A stretch of DNA of 64,000 nucleotides, taken from contig CAJFCJ010000004.1 in NCBI GenBank assembly GCA_904063045.1, forward strand, positions 308,195 through 372,194. The letters are read 5' to 3'. Both the position numbers and the translations under genes were made by a program. The notes below the pieces were generated by a model. The model was not told where the DNA came from, did not search any database, and was given only the letters and a program-made list of their open reading frames with translations. The DNA is from Dimorphilus gyrociliatus. Lineage: Eukaryota; Annelida; Polychaeta; Dinophilidae. Shown in pieces: positions 33,634 through 45,664 of the stretch (its first letter is position 1; every line of letters starts with the position of its first letter).

Positions 33634-33641
33634 ATAGCAAC
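33634..33641 (+). promoter_or_regulatory. RFX X-box half-site upstream of CFAP298
   Basis: ATAGCAAC lies 18-25 bases before the CFAP298 start. It matches the right half of the RFX X-box used by ciliary genes; the left half is poor. Confidence 0.35.
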
Positions 33642-33658
33642 AACAGAACCACGAGAAT

Positions 33659-34537
33659 ATGGTGAAATTACATATAAAAAAAGGAGATGAGGACCAATTC
33701 CTCATCGAAACAACTGTTCAAATTAGTGTTGAAGATCTTATGAAACTTTTGATACCAATCTATAATGGTCGCTTAAAAGTTAATCGAATCTGTTCGGAGA
33801 TCGAAATGCTTGCTGAAAGCGGTGCATCTCTGCCTCCAAACATGCAAGGTTTGACCGAAGAGCAAGTAGAAGAATTGAGACTAGTCGATGAATGGACCGA
33901 AAAGTGTTCACCGAGCGGTGGTTATGATTTTAAGAGGGATGTGATGGGAAGGAGAAATGGAAGATCTCCAAGTCAAAAAATGAAAGATGTTTTATTAAAA
34001 ACAGTTAAAGAAGCTAAAGAAATGATTAGCAAGAAGAAAATCGGTGAAGGTGTGTTCGTAACTCAGAATACTGTAGATGAGGCTCTGTCAATTTTAAGGG
34101 GAGCGGTCACTATTGTTTATCCAATGAATCTACCTCCTCATGATCCCATACGTATGGAATTTGAGAACGTTGAGGATTTGGCCGGAACACAAGCTTCCCT
34201 GGAAATTTTAAATATCGAAGATTCCGCAATCTGGTGGGCGGGCAAAGAATTTCAACGAGGCAAAAATCTTCAAGACTACGTGGGAAAGAACGAAAAGACA
34301 AAAATATTATGCAAACTACAAAAACGTGGAGGAGGACCACCAGCTAGAGAACCAGTTGTTAATGAAGATGAAAGAAAAGCTATGATGTCCTACTATTACA
34401 AAAAACAGGAAGAGTTCAAAAAACTGGAGAAGGAGAGTGATGACGAATATCTAAACTCAGACTGGTGCGATAACAACGCCTTAAAAAGGCAGTTCCAGGG
34501 CATGACGGATATCAAATGGAAATCGGGCTTCCGATAG
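33659..34537 (+). CDS. CFAP298: Cilia and flagella associated protein 298 (kurly)
   Basis: Cytoplasmic factor needed for outer dynein arm assembly and motile-cilia polarity (C21orf59/kurly). One uninterrupted exon of 292 codons, the same size as the human protein (290). Visible family blocks: MVKLHIKKGDEDQFLIET at the ubiquitin-like N-terminus, NGRLKVNRICSEIEMLAESG, VYPMNLPPHDPIRMEFEN, SAIWWAGKEFQRGKNLQDYV and the C-terminal GMTDIKWKSGFR. A single-exon form is unusual in a window where most genes have several introns. An X-box-like half site sits just upstream. Confidence 0.97.
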   Translation: MVKLHIKKGDEDQFLIETTVQISVEDLMKLLIPIYNGRLKVNRICSEIEMLAESGASLPPNMQGLTEEQVEELRLVDEWTEKCSPSGGYDFKRDVMGRRNGRSPSQKMKDVLLKTVKEAKEMISKKKIGEGVFVTQNTVDEALSILRGAVTIVYPMNLPPHDPIRMEFENVEDLAGTQASLEILNIEDSAIWWAGKEFQRGKNLQDYVGKNEKTKILCKLQKRGGGPPAREPVVNEDERKAMMSYYYKKQEEFKKLEKESDDEYLNSDWCDNNALKRQFQGMTDIKWKSGFR

Positions 34538-34978
34538 AATAATAAAAACATTTAACCAATAGTTTTACAGATGATTTTTTTTCCAACTGTTTTTCATTTA
34601 TCTATTTTTGTTTATTATTCAAAAATCTGAAAAAAAGAACAAAAAGCTGCGAAGTATGACAATAAAACTGAATTTTTTTAAAAGAAAAAACAATTCTTTC
34701 ATTTATACTTTTCTTTATTAGCATATCAATTATCATTATCAAGTTTAAGTATATAGATATATTTGCAAACTTTTTGGCACGGATGACAAAATAAACGTTG
34801 TTTGAAAAGTGGTAAATTGTTTAAGTTTGACACTAATATCCGTATGAAAGCAATTGCCAATCCTGACTGCAAACTATAGGATATATGCTATTAATTTACA
34901 AGTCTTTGGCAAAATGAACTAGGCCTATTGTATCTAAGCAATACCAACGAGTTTTTTTTTGATCAATAGTCATTCAGT
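34538..34978. other. Spacer CFAP298/WDR38
   Basis: About 440 bases of 3' UTR and promoter sequence. AATAAAA at 34540 is the likely CFAP298 poly(A) signal, with another at 34663. One TAGGCCTA palindrome lies at 34920-34927, 52 bases before the WDR38 start. Confidence 0.5.
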
Positions 34979-36176
34979 ATGGAAAAGGGATTATATACGA
35001 ATATTAACATTTCCGAATTTTCTGAACATGAAGATGAAGTTACTTGTGTTGCCTTTTCAACAGATTTCCATATCTTTCTAACAGGATCGGACGATACTAA
35101 CGTTAGGATCTTCAACGCAGCAACAAAAAAGCTAGTCACTCTGTTAAGTGGTCATACTTCTTGGATAAAAAGTGTCGCCGTTTCACCAGATTCTAAATAC
35201 ATAGCTAGTTGTTCACAGGACTCAACCGCCATTATATGGAGGACTAGAGATGCTAGCTTATTATATACTCTAGAAGGCCATCGAAAAAGCGTCGAAAGTG
35301 TTACGTTTTCATCAAATTCAGCCTTATTAGCCACAACATCTTTTGATAGATCTGCAATGATATGGAAGGTAGCGATTCCTATCTTTCTTCTTTCATATAG
35401 CATGTAATCAGTCAATAATTAAGTAATTTCTAAAAATTTCTTGTATATTTATTCTAAAAGGCTTGGAGAAATAATTCAATTGAAAATTGTAGGCCTGAGG
35501 TATATAATACTCCTCCTTAGGTGGTAGAGTAAATAAAGTAAGAAGCTTCGTAGCTATCAAGAGCTCCACTTGATTGGAAAATCACTTTTATACTAGAATA
35601 AGTGTATATAAACAAATTTATAGTATATATTAAATATGTCATGAATTTTATAATAAATTATAAAAGGTTCAAGATGGAGGTTTAATGAAAATTCTCGAAG
35701 GTCATGAAGGAGCTGTTAAGACATCGTCATTTAGTTATGAAGATACCTGGTTAGCGACTGCCTGCACAGATGGTGTTGTTAGATTGTGGACGCTAAAGAA
35801 GAATCGAAAGGAAGAAGATGGCTCGTTAAAGCTTTTAAAAGGTCATACTAAAACCGTATCAGCTCTTGCGTTCTCAAGAGAAGGTATGCTAGCATCAGGT
35901 TCATGGGATAATACAGTGAAATTATGGAATCCGAGAACTGGTTCATTAATAAGAAGTATTGAAGGCCATCAAACCTGGGTAGAAACCGTAGGTTTTTCAC
36001 TCGATAGTTTAAAACTTATTTCCGCGTCAAAAGATTCAGTAGTGAAAGTATGGGATATTCTCGAAGATAAATGCGACGAGACGTTAGAAAATGATGGTGT
36101 AGAAATACAATTTTGTGGATTTACTCCAAAAAATACTGTTGTTGTTGCTGGTTCAAAAGTTCAGAAAGCAAACTAA
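34979..36176 (+). CDS. WDR38: WD repeat protein WDR38
   Basis: Beta-propeller protein, probably ciliary. Two exons, 34979-35368 and 35667-36176, give 299 codons (human WDR38 about 314). Seven WD units can be counted from EHEDEVTCVAFS, GHTSWIKSVAVSPDSKYIAS, GHRKSVESVTFSS, GHEGAVKTSSFSYEDTWLAT, GHTKTVSALAFSREGMLASG, GHQTWVETVGFSLDS and the last partial blade. The run GMLASGSWDNTVKLWNPRTG aligns with WDR38 rather than the many other WD40 proteins. Function in animals is poorly known; the adjacent CFAP298 is a ciliary gene but this may be coincidence. It is convergent with the MET-like gene. Confidence 0.82.
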
Positions 36177-36476
36177 GTTCAATTGGTTGGCTTTTTTAGA
36201 AAATTTACTTACTGATTTTAATAAAATAAAGTGGCCAAGTACAAAGTGATAAATTAGGAAGAAATTAGAAAAATGCTCATAGCACCGATAGATGAAGTAA
36301 ATCTATTATCTAAGCATTATTTATAGTTTTTATTCTACTAAATAAATATAAATTTATTATTGCAATCTTGATAATAAAAAAAATATTCCTGTCATATTTA
36401 ATCCTTTGAAATGACTCAATAAAAGTTACATACAAGGATAATATAAGAAGGGATTGAGAACAAACTAATTTGCTTA
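36177..36476. other. Tail-to-tail spacer WDR38/MET-like
   Basis: 300 bases of 3' UTR sequence with AATAAA signals on plus (near 36220 and 36341). Nothing coding. Confidence 0.6.
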
Positions 36477-39400
36477 TCATACAAGATAAGCATCGGAAAT
36501 TTCTTCCTGAGACATTCTTGAATCCAACCTACCCCAGTCTGAATAGCCGTAAGACGAGTACAAACTTAGATGGTTCCTTGTTTCTTCAGATAGACTTTGA
36601 TTTTCTAAATCTTTGAGATTCTTTTCAAGTTTTGTTTTCAAATAGGAAAATTTTGGCCTATCTACTGGTAATTCATTCCAACATGCCAGTATAACATTCC
36701 ATATTTGTTCTGGACAATATTGTGGTCTGCTTAATCTCCTTTTATTCTGAAGGAAGCCTATTATATCCCAGTTTTGTACTGTTTCATATGGTACAGCTCC
36801 TCTTGTAAATAATTCCCACACAACTACACCAAATGACCACACATCGCTTTCAAGTGTAAATCGTCCTTTTTGTAAAGCTTCTGGAGCCATCCATCGAACA
36901 GGAAGTGCTTTCTTTTGCTGACTATAGTAGGCAGTGTAGGCGCAGACTTCTCGACTTAATCCAAAGTCGCTAACTTTTATTGTCAAGTCAAGATCTAACA
37001 TACAATTTCTGGCGGCAAGGTCGCGGTGAACAAAGTTGATAGAACTTAAATAAGTCATTCCATCGGCAATACCGATAGCAAAATCTAGAATATTCTTAAC
37101 GCATAGATCATTTATTGGATCCCTTAAAAAAGTTAATAAATCCCCTTTAGCCATGAAAGGAAGTACCAAATTCGGTTGTAAACTTAATGAAACTCCAATC
37201 AATGATAAAACGTTCTTATGATGAAAGTTTTTCATTCTTAGAGCTTCCTCCAGAAATTCTGTTGTTCTCTTTATGCGCAAGTTATCCGGTAGAACTTCTT
37301 CCTCCATCTCTGTTAAAGTTTTAACCGCCACTGGAATTTCTTCACCGTCTTTTACAAGTATCCCTTTGCGAACAGTTCCGAAATGTCCTTGACCAAGAAC
37401 GTCTAAAAGTATGAGATTTTTTTCGGGTAATAGCATATTAGAATTCTTAAAAACTTCGTATTGAGAAAGTGGCTTTCGAAGAAAACTTTTTCCATCTTGG
37501 TTAAGAGTTTGAACTGAGCCAATCATCTCTATTAATTAAAAGAGAACAAGTTACAATGGCGGGCAAAAGAATCATTAATCTTACCTATATATTCATCTGA
37601 TGGAACTTTAGTAAAATCGCAATCATCTTTCGATTTTAATTTTCTCCTCTTATTATCCTTCTTCTTCTTAACTATAAAAACAATTGTACCAGCACAGATA
37701 GCAAAACCAAGAATTCCAACGATAATATATAATAGAATTTTCCATCTTTCCTTATAAAATATAAGTTGTGTTTCCTTCGATGAAAATAATTGGCTCTCAT
37801 CGCCAATTTGTAAAAGTATTGGAACGTCTGAAGTAACATTTGGATAGGTGCAAATCATTTCAGTTAGGGCGATATAAACATTTTGGCATATTCTTCCGTC
37901 AATAGAGATTCTTATACTATCTTTATAGGACATAGGTAATTCTGAATTGTCGAATGAGAAGACAATTTTGTTATCTTTAAATTGTGGCTTCTTAAATTTT
38001 GGAAATGTTTGATAAGTAATCTTTAAGCTATCTTTAATAATCAAATTAATGGGAATCTCTTTTACGTAGATAACAGCGTCAGTTTCATCAGTTACATCTA
38101 ATTTAGAGTTAAAACATTCAATTGAGGTACCATCCAAAGATGCTTTTTCACATATCGATATTAACTTTTGATCATTCACAGATGTAATTAAACTTATATT
38201 ATCACCTAAATAGTTAAGATTATTCCCCAAAAGTTGAAAAGGAAAGACAATATTTGACGCTGTTATATTCGGTTTTACTCCAAAAATAACTGGCTCTTTT
38301 ACGTACGAAAATCCATCTTTTCTATTGACTAAACCATCATCAACAATTAATTTAACATTACACTTGGTTATCGCCTTAATTGGAGGAATTTTACATGTTA
38401 ACATCTCATTGTTAATCATTTGTATTTTACATTCCTCATCGCATATTTGTATCCGTCTATCGCTTCCCTGAATATTGGTCTCTATTTGAATATTCTTATC
38501 ATTTGAATGAGCAATTGAAGAAGCATTTGGCTTGATAGAGATAATGTCCAATCTCTAATTGGGAATAAAAGAACGGAACATTGAGCACACAATATTTTTT
38601 TAGCTAAACTTATCTAAATTTACCTTGTATTGGAACTTTTCATGATATTTTGCAGAACCGGAAACGAGAGAGGATGGATTATCGTCTCCTTCGTTTAGAC
38701 TTAAAAGAATTTGACCGGCAAATGGAGAAGGCGTTTTAGGAGTTTTACAATTAATCGTTCTTCTATTTACACTAACGACCTTACAAGGCACATCTCCAAT
38801 AAAAATTTTAATATCATGAGTATCATGCTTCGAAGTGAAGGAACCTTTCAATGTTAAAATTGTACCTCCACTTATAGGACCATCCAAAGGTGAAACCTAC
38901 ATAATAAAGAATTAATAATACACATTTTCGTTAAATAGCTAGAAACTGACCTCATTTATTACTGGTTGGCAAGTTTGACTACTCCACTGCCCATTTGTAC
39001 ATGATTTTTCCGTACTGCATCTTGTTCCACACCAACCGCATATAGGGTCGCTAAGACAGTTTTGACAACTGTTTCTATTTGTTTCGGTATTACAAGAGGT
39101 AGTCTTAAAACGCATAAGTCTTCCAAAGCCAGATGATGAATCGCTCTCGGCGACAAATGCAAATTTCTGACTACTATCGATGATAATACCGGAAAAATAA
39201 GGTTGCAATGTAGATGTTTCAGCCATGCTACTCATCATTAAGGCTGTACCGTAAGCTTTTTTCCTAAAATCACAAAGAATCCTATAAATTTCTCCCTCAA
39301 TTGTTACAACTATAGCTAAAGTCTTCAATTCATAATTATAAGAAGCAACTATTGGAGGAAATCTTGAAGTGATTTGAGTTTGAGATTTTCCTATCTTCAT

Positions 39401-40572
39401 GGGTAAGATTTCAGTATCAAGTTTCTTCGGCCCAACTCCACCATTCGCCTTATGTCCGCAAAAGCTAGATCTCTGCTCATAAATATCACTAAGGATTTTT
39501 TGTTGATCCATAGTACTTTGACAAGTTTCATAATCAACACCGACTAACCAATAAGGCCTAGTGGATAATACTCCATTCCTATAGCAATTTGATTGAACAT
39601 TTGTCATCTTTTCTCGAATTTCCTCCATCCGAAAAGCGCATATCGAATATGATTTCAATACTACTGGATTACTAAATCGTTTAAATTCAGTCATTGTTAG
39701 GAAGATAGCTTTCTCGTCTTCACTAGCAACTTTACCAAAAAACGCCGAAACTGCTTTATTATAGACAACGTTACTAGTTGTTGTTGGCGTTGAGATTTTT
39801 CCGCTACAGGTGACAATAATTTCCGTATATCCTGCAATTCCCATATTTTGACACCAGCGGACAACTTTAGTGAAAACTTCACCGTTATTGTCAGTAACTA
39901 CTATTACGAAAAACATTTGTCCTTTATATTCATAACTGGTAATCACATCAATTTCAGGGAAAGATTTAGAGAGATTAGTATCAGTTTTCAATTGAATTGA
40001 TGATATTTGAGAAAAATGTCCATCTTTTAATTCAAGATAACTTAAATAAGGAAGAGAAAGACTTTTGGTACTCTCTAATGATTTCATCACAACTATTTTG
40101 TTATCTATTCATAAATATATAAGATTATTATTAAAATAATTGATATTCAAAACATCTTACCTTCTTCACTCTCTGTAATGATTTGAGTTGATTTCTTGCC
40201 AGATAATATTTGCCAGCGATCTCTCTTCTTATCCGACAAGTGTTGTAAGAGATTTAGAGAAAAATCATAGAATGAACACAATCCGCATCTCTGGGTTGTA
40301 CAGACTAGTAATCGGTTATTAAAGAGTTCTAATACTTGAACTTTCTTCTCATTAGAACATTCAGACTCTTCAGTTAATCGAACAGATTCTTCTATTGTCA
40401 AGTTGAAATATAACTTGTACAATTTGCTTCCAGCTCCAACGAATATCCTATTATCGTACTCAACGAAATTTTGAATAGGTTCAGGTAACTGAGAATGAAT
40501 AACATCCGTAGTTAAAGCAATCGGTAAGATGACGATAAGTAGAACAATTGAAGAATTTATCTTCCCCATCAT
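36477..40572 (-). CDS. MET/RON-family receptor tyrosine kinase
   Basis: Transmembrane tyrosine kinase of the MET family. Five exons, 40572-40161, 40104-38951, 38896-38624, 38554-37585 and 37528-36477, join in phase to 1,286 codons. In order: signal peptide (SSIVLLIVILPIALTTDVI), a divergent SEMA domain, a PSI module (CQNCLSDPICGWCGTRC), IPT/TIG domains (DGPISGGTILTLKGSF onward, about three), one membrane helix (ILLYIIVGILGFAICAGTIV) and the kinase. Kinase motifs: GQGHFG, VAVK, HRDLAARN, SDFGLSRE, LPVRWMAPEAL and SDVWSFGVV. The activation loop keeps the MET twin tyrosines (AYYSQ). The kinase is encoded in one exon. The tail is short and lacks the paired YVxV docking sites of vertebrate MET; it ends SDAYLV. 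No clear furin site is seen in the SEMA region. The ligand is unknown. Confidence 0.9.
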
Positions 40573-41647
40573 CTTTCTTATATTTTAGATACTTCTAATA
40601 AATCTTAGTTAGGGGAGATAAGACGTATATTTCTATATTTTTCTCCTCTCTTTAGCTATACTTTAGCAGTCTACAGATAAGAACGAACCGAACAAAGCTT
40701 ATCTTAAACGGTTAAACATTTATAGTACTAGCTGATCACCAACGAGATGAATAACCAACGTGAAATCGTCAATAATTATAATAATTCATAATTTTCGTTC
40801 TAAATTGTTACCAGACAAAAATTATCAAGTTTCGATCATCGTTCCGGCCTGTCCTTTCTGAATAACACTTGTTTATGAATAGGGTATATTCCGACTCTTG
40901 GGCCTAGCATGCGGAAGCTTATAGGCCTAGAGGCATATTATAGAGAGTGAATAACTGTTTAATATCAAGTGAAATGATATGAAAAAATATATAAAAGTAG
41001 TAAAAAATTTTTTTAAAAATTCATAAAAATAGGAATTTCAAGTTGTTTTCGTTAATTGTAGGCCTACTGTTTTTAGAACAAAGAAATAAAAGGCAAAGTT
41101 CAATTTTTACAGGGTTATATTTCCTATTATGTTTAAGATTGAGGAATATGAACAAATCTCTTTCCCTTGTTTCCCTTTTTCCTTCATAAAAATAACTAAA
41201 AAATTATTTTATAGGCCGATAAAATGGAAAAAGTTTTTTCTAAGCCTCTTTTTCAACCCTACCGATTCACAATAGTATTTCTATTCAATGAACTATCTAT
41301 AGGAGAGGGTCTAAAAAGGGTCATACTTTTATTACAATTGCTATAGTTGAACTTTTCAACTAGGGGATACTTTCGATCTAGTTATGAACTCTAAAACTTC
41401 TGATTATGAATATAATAATCCATATTTTCATCATCGTTACGACCACATGGTAATGATCTATCTTATAGAAAATGAAGAAAGTTTATTATTATCTTTACCA
41501 TTAGTTTTTTTCATTGTCTTCGCTATATTTACTTTTTCAACTAGATCATGAGAAACTCTTTGGATCTTCAATCGTGGCCGACTACTGAAAAACTACAAGA
41601 GAACGGAGATGGTCAAGCATCTTTAGAAGAAAAGCAGGATAAGTCGA
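40573..41647. promoter_or_regulatory. Divergent upstream region MET-like/DEG-ENaC
   Basis: About 1.07 kb between opposed starts. It has two TAGGCCTA palindromes (40922-40929 and 41059-41066). An upstream frame at 41548-41673 (42 codons with stop) overlaps the channel start in another frame. No other gene seen. Confidence 0.45.
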
Positions 41648-43830
41648 ATGAATTACCAGAACAAAAATCGTAAAATCTATCATGATGTTAGTCCTGCATC
41701 TGATTTTTATTACTTTTTCTCTTCCTCTCTAAGGCATGAAAAAGATATTCGTTTAGGTGACATTTTTGCTTCATTTGCGAATCATACCTCCATGCATGCT
41801 ATTCCATATATATTACGAGCTAAAACATTAGTTGCTAGAGTGCTTTGGGTAAGAATTTTTTACGTTTTCTAACCCATCCTTTTTGTACGTTATTAATCTT
41901 TCTCTTTTCCATAGACTGTTGTATTTCTAGCAGGATCAGGAGTTATGATTTGGCATTTAGTAACTCTAACACAGAAATATCTAGACTATAATATAAATTC
42001 CAGGCTTACCATTAAATATGAAAATCTTATCATTCCTAGCGTCACGGTTTGCAATAACAATCCTTTTAGAAATTCTTTGCTAACCGAGGATAACGTTCCA
42101 AGAGATTTTTTAATGTTCGTTGAAAGTAGAAAATATGATACCAGTTATCAAACAGACAAAGGCAATAATAAGAGCAAGAGGAGAAAGAAGAGAGAAATTC
42201 CCATTCAGCGTAATCTTCATGAAAGAAAGCCTCCTAGAACATCGCAGACATACCAAGATAGAATATATCAAGATTCTATTATTGCGACCCGCAATATTCC
42301 AAAAACTTCCCCCTCTGTATCCCTTTTGGATGAGATTGGTGACAATGGAGGAAAAGCTAATGAAACAACCAAACTTCCATCATTTACAACAAAATCATCA
42401 ACTATCTCAGATGATACTCATTCTTCACAAATAAATTCATCAAATGATACAACAAATAATCATTATAATTCCAACTTTTCTACGGAAACTGTTACTTTTG
42501 AAGTAACAACTAATAAGGTTATATATGACCTATTAAGAAATAAATTTTTCTTATTTATTTTATATCAATTGTAGGCAACGACCGCTGAAAACTATACAGA
42601 CGTTTACAATCCTTCTATTATTTCTCTGGAACAATTCACTGAAAATGATAAAAGTTTCTTTGGAAGTGGAAATATCTCCGAAGCGTATAGAAGAGAGGAA
42701 GAATATGCTTCAAACCTAAGAAATCTAACAGTTAAACAAAGAATAACTATTGGTCATGATATTAAGTCTTTGGTGGTTGATTGTTCAGTAAATGGTATTG
42801 AATGTTCAGAGAAGTATGACTTTATTTAAATAAATATCATTTAAATATATTAATTAGATTTTGTTTCTTTGAAAATAGAAATTTTTCCAGTCATCTTTCA
42901 AAATCGTTTGGAAATTGTTTTACATTTAATGATTTCAAATCAGGACAACCTCCACTACAAATTCGTGGAAGTGGTACGACTTATGGTCTTAATCTTCTCA
43001 TTTATATTGAGAGAAATGAATATGTTGAAGGATTGCATAAAGGCGAAGGAGCTACCTTTGATATTCATCCATTTGGAACCAAATCGAATGTCCTTGACCA
43101 TGGACAATCTCTAAATCCTGGGATGGAAGCTTACGTTTCAATACAGATGAAAGAGTTAACAAGGTATAAAGGCCATAGTCATTCATGTTTTAAAAAGGAC
43201 AATTACAAGGATCTTGGTTATAAATATACACAGACAACCTGTAATTCAATTTGTTTAGATCAATTGATAGCTGAAAAATGTAACTGTTATAGACCCGAGA
43301 ATATTGAAAATTACAACTATGAACAGACGACCAAACCTAGCTGTGCTTTTGATTATAATCTTGAAAATTGTCAAAAACAATTAAAGAAGAAGGTTCTAAA
43401 CGGAGCTTTGAACTGTTCTTGCGAAGCGGCGTGCCATTCTATAGATTATGATTTGGAATTATCTTCCAGTAATTTTCCACCAGTTGGTCTATGGTATGAA
43501 CTTGTAAATAAAGTTTGTCAAAGAAATCCTATAGGGTGTGAGTATTTAAAAAAAGAGGGTAAGGATATCAGTAAAAGAGAGAAGATATTAAGGGAGAATT
43601 TCATTCGACTTCGATTATATTTTAAGGATCTTAATAATCAATTTATAGAAGAGAATCTGGAATACGACACCTCTCAATTTCTATCAGATTTTGGTGGACT
43701 TATAGGATTGTGGATTGGAATGAGCGTCATTACTATAATAGAAATTGGTGATTTGCTAATGGCATTAATAACTTTCACTGTAGCTTCTTTAAAGAGAGAT
43801 AACTATTTATGGAGAAGATCCTCCAATTAA
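41648..43830 (+). CDS. DEG/ENaC-family sodium channel subunit
   Basis: Amiloride-sensitive-type trimeric cation channel subunit; members are gated by protons, peptides or force. Four exons, 41648-41848, 41915-42517, 42575-42813 and 42879-43830, give 664 codons. The N-terminus carries FASFANHTSMHAIPYILRAK, the pre-TM1 HG-motif region with A in place of G. TM1 is in VLWTVVFLAGSGVMIWHLVT. Palm and finger blocks include YENLIIPSVTVCNNNPF, CSVNGIECSEKNFSSHLSKS and FGNCFTF. The cysteine-rich domain has CNSICLDQLIAEKCNCY and LNCSCEAACHSIDYDLELSS. TM2 reads FGGLIGLWIGMSVITIIEIG. A 130-residue Ser/Thr/Asn-rich insertion after TM1 contains the polybasic run KSKRRKKRE. The exact subfamily (ASIC, FaNaC, other) is not settled from sequence. 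Confidence 0.92.
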
Positions 43831-43976
43831 TGACTAATGTGCACCTAATTAATATTCATACTTTTTAACTGATCAGTAAATATTAGTTTGATTAATAATT
43901 TGTTAAATTTAGAGAATTCACTAAACAATTATTTTTCAAGAAACAAATACTGATTGATAACAATATTCGTAAAACT

Positions 43977-45664
43977 TCAAAAAAATGATTGTAATCCTGT
44001 TATCGCTCGACCAAGGATGAGGGCGTGAATATCATGTGTTCCCTCGTATGTGTTGACAGATTCAAGATTCATAACATGACGAATTACGTGATATTCATCA
44101 GCAATTCCATTGCCTCCTAACATATCCCTAGCCTGTCTTGCTATGTCAAGTGACTTTCCACAAGAATTCCTCTTTATTAAGCTAATCATGTCTGGTGCAG
44201 CTCTGGAAAAGAAGTAATATAAGAGGAGATATTCATTTGCGTCTACTCTATATGAACACCTACTTTCCCTGATCCTTAAGTCTTCCAACTCTCAAGCATC
44301 CTTGCAATCCCAAAGAAATTTCAGTAAGCATATCAGCCAATTTCTTTTGTATTAACTGATTGGCTGCCAAAGGCCGGTCAAATTGTATTCTATTTAAGAG
44401 TAGTGTATGATCAGCATAAACTATCGAATAAATAAATAAATAAAACAATCACCTATCAAGCGTGTATTGTCTTGCAGTTTCATAGCAAAATTCAGCGGCA
44501 CCAAGTGCTCCCCAAGCAATTCCGTATCTAGCATTGTTTAAACATCCAAATGGTCCCTAAATGAAGTTAAAGTCAATGAAACTCATCTCTACACATTTAA
44601 GTGTTAAACTTTTTTTACTTACAGCTAAACCTCTAACTTTTGGCAGAAGATTTGCCTCAGGAATTCTAACATCTTCCATAATTATTTGTCCTGTTTCACT
44701 TGCTCTTAAAGAGAATTTACCCTCAAGTTTTGGGGTAGTTAATCCTTTCATTGATCTGTCAAGAATGAAACCTTTAATATCTCCTCCATGCTCTTCTGAT
44801 TTAGCCCAAATAATGAATACATCAGCAACGGGAGAATTAGTAATCCTTAGTGAAGAATAGCAAGAAAACGAAATAAGAGATATAGCTTTTTAAAATTTGA
44901 CTAAATACCATGTTTTAGATCCATTTAATATAAATTCTTTAGTTTTAGAATCGTATTTAGCTCTTGTTTCCATTCCACCAGGATTACTTCCATGATTGGG
45001 TTCAGTTAATCCAAAAGCACCAATTAATTCACCTCTTGCTGTAAATATTATACAGTACATTACAGTTAAAAAACCTTCTTCCTTATTTACCTAATTTAGC
45101 AAGATATTTTTCTTTTTGTTCTTCTGTGCCATAAGCATTTATAGGATGCATAACAAGTGATGATTGAACACTCATTGCTGAACGATATCCACTATCAACT
45201 CTATTTTATCAGAGAAAGTGTTAATTCTCCATTGAAATGCTAAGTGAAAAGATGTACCTTTCAACTTCTCTAGCTAATAATCCGTAGGCAACATATGATA
45301 CTCCTGCGCATCCGTATCCCTTAATTGTACATCCCAGAGTACCCATTTCACCCATTTCTTTCATAATTCCTTTATCAAATTCTAAAAGAAAGAGAAAATA
45401 AGACTTGAAAGTATTGACATATCTAACGGTGAACTCACTCTCATGTCTGTTTGCTTCGAGTATCCTTGGCATGAGCTGTTCTTGACAGTAACCTTTGAAT
45501 TGATCTCTAATTAATATTTCATCTTCTTCTAATTGTCCATCAATATTTAAAGCATCTTTATAATTCAAAGTTAATTTTTCAGATCGAGCAGAAGTTACAG
45601 AAAAGGAACGATTTAAAATTGGGAGAAAAGAAGAGTTTATTCTTAAAGATTTTGCTAAATTCAT
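43977..45664 (-). CDS. GCDH: Glutaryl-CoA dehydrogenase, mitochondrial
   Basis: FAD enzyme that oxidatively decarboxylates glutaryl-CoA to crotonyl-CoA in lysine, hydroxylysine and tryptophan breakdown. About seven exons. The N-terminus [20 protein letters not shown] is basic and Ser-rich, as expected for mitochondrial import. Diagnostic stretches: [40 protein letters not shown], the FAD/ETF-side [12 protein letters not shown], and [20 protein letters not shown]. The end [20 protein letters not shown] contains the glutamate that is the catalytic base in this family. Length and all blocks are normal. It is convergent with the DEG/ENaC gene (146 bases apart). Confidence 0.95.
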
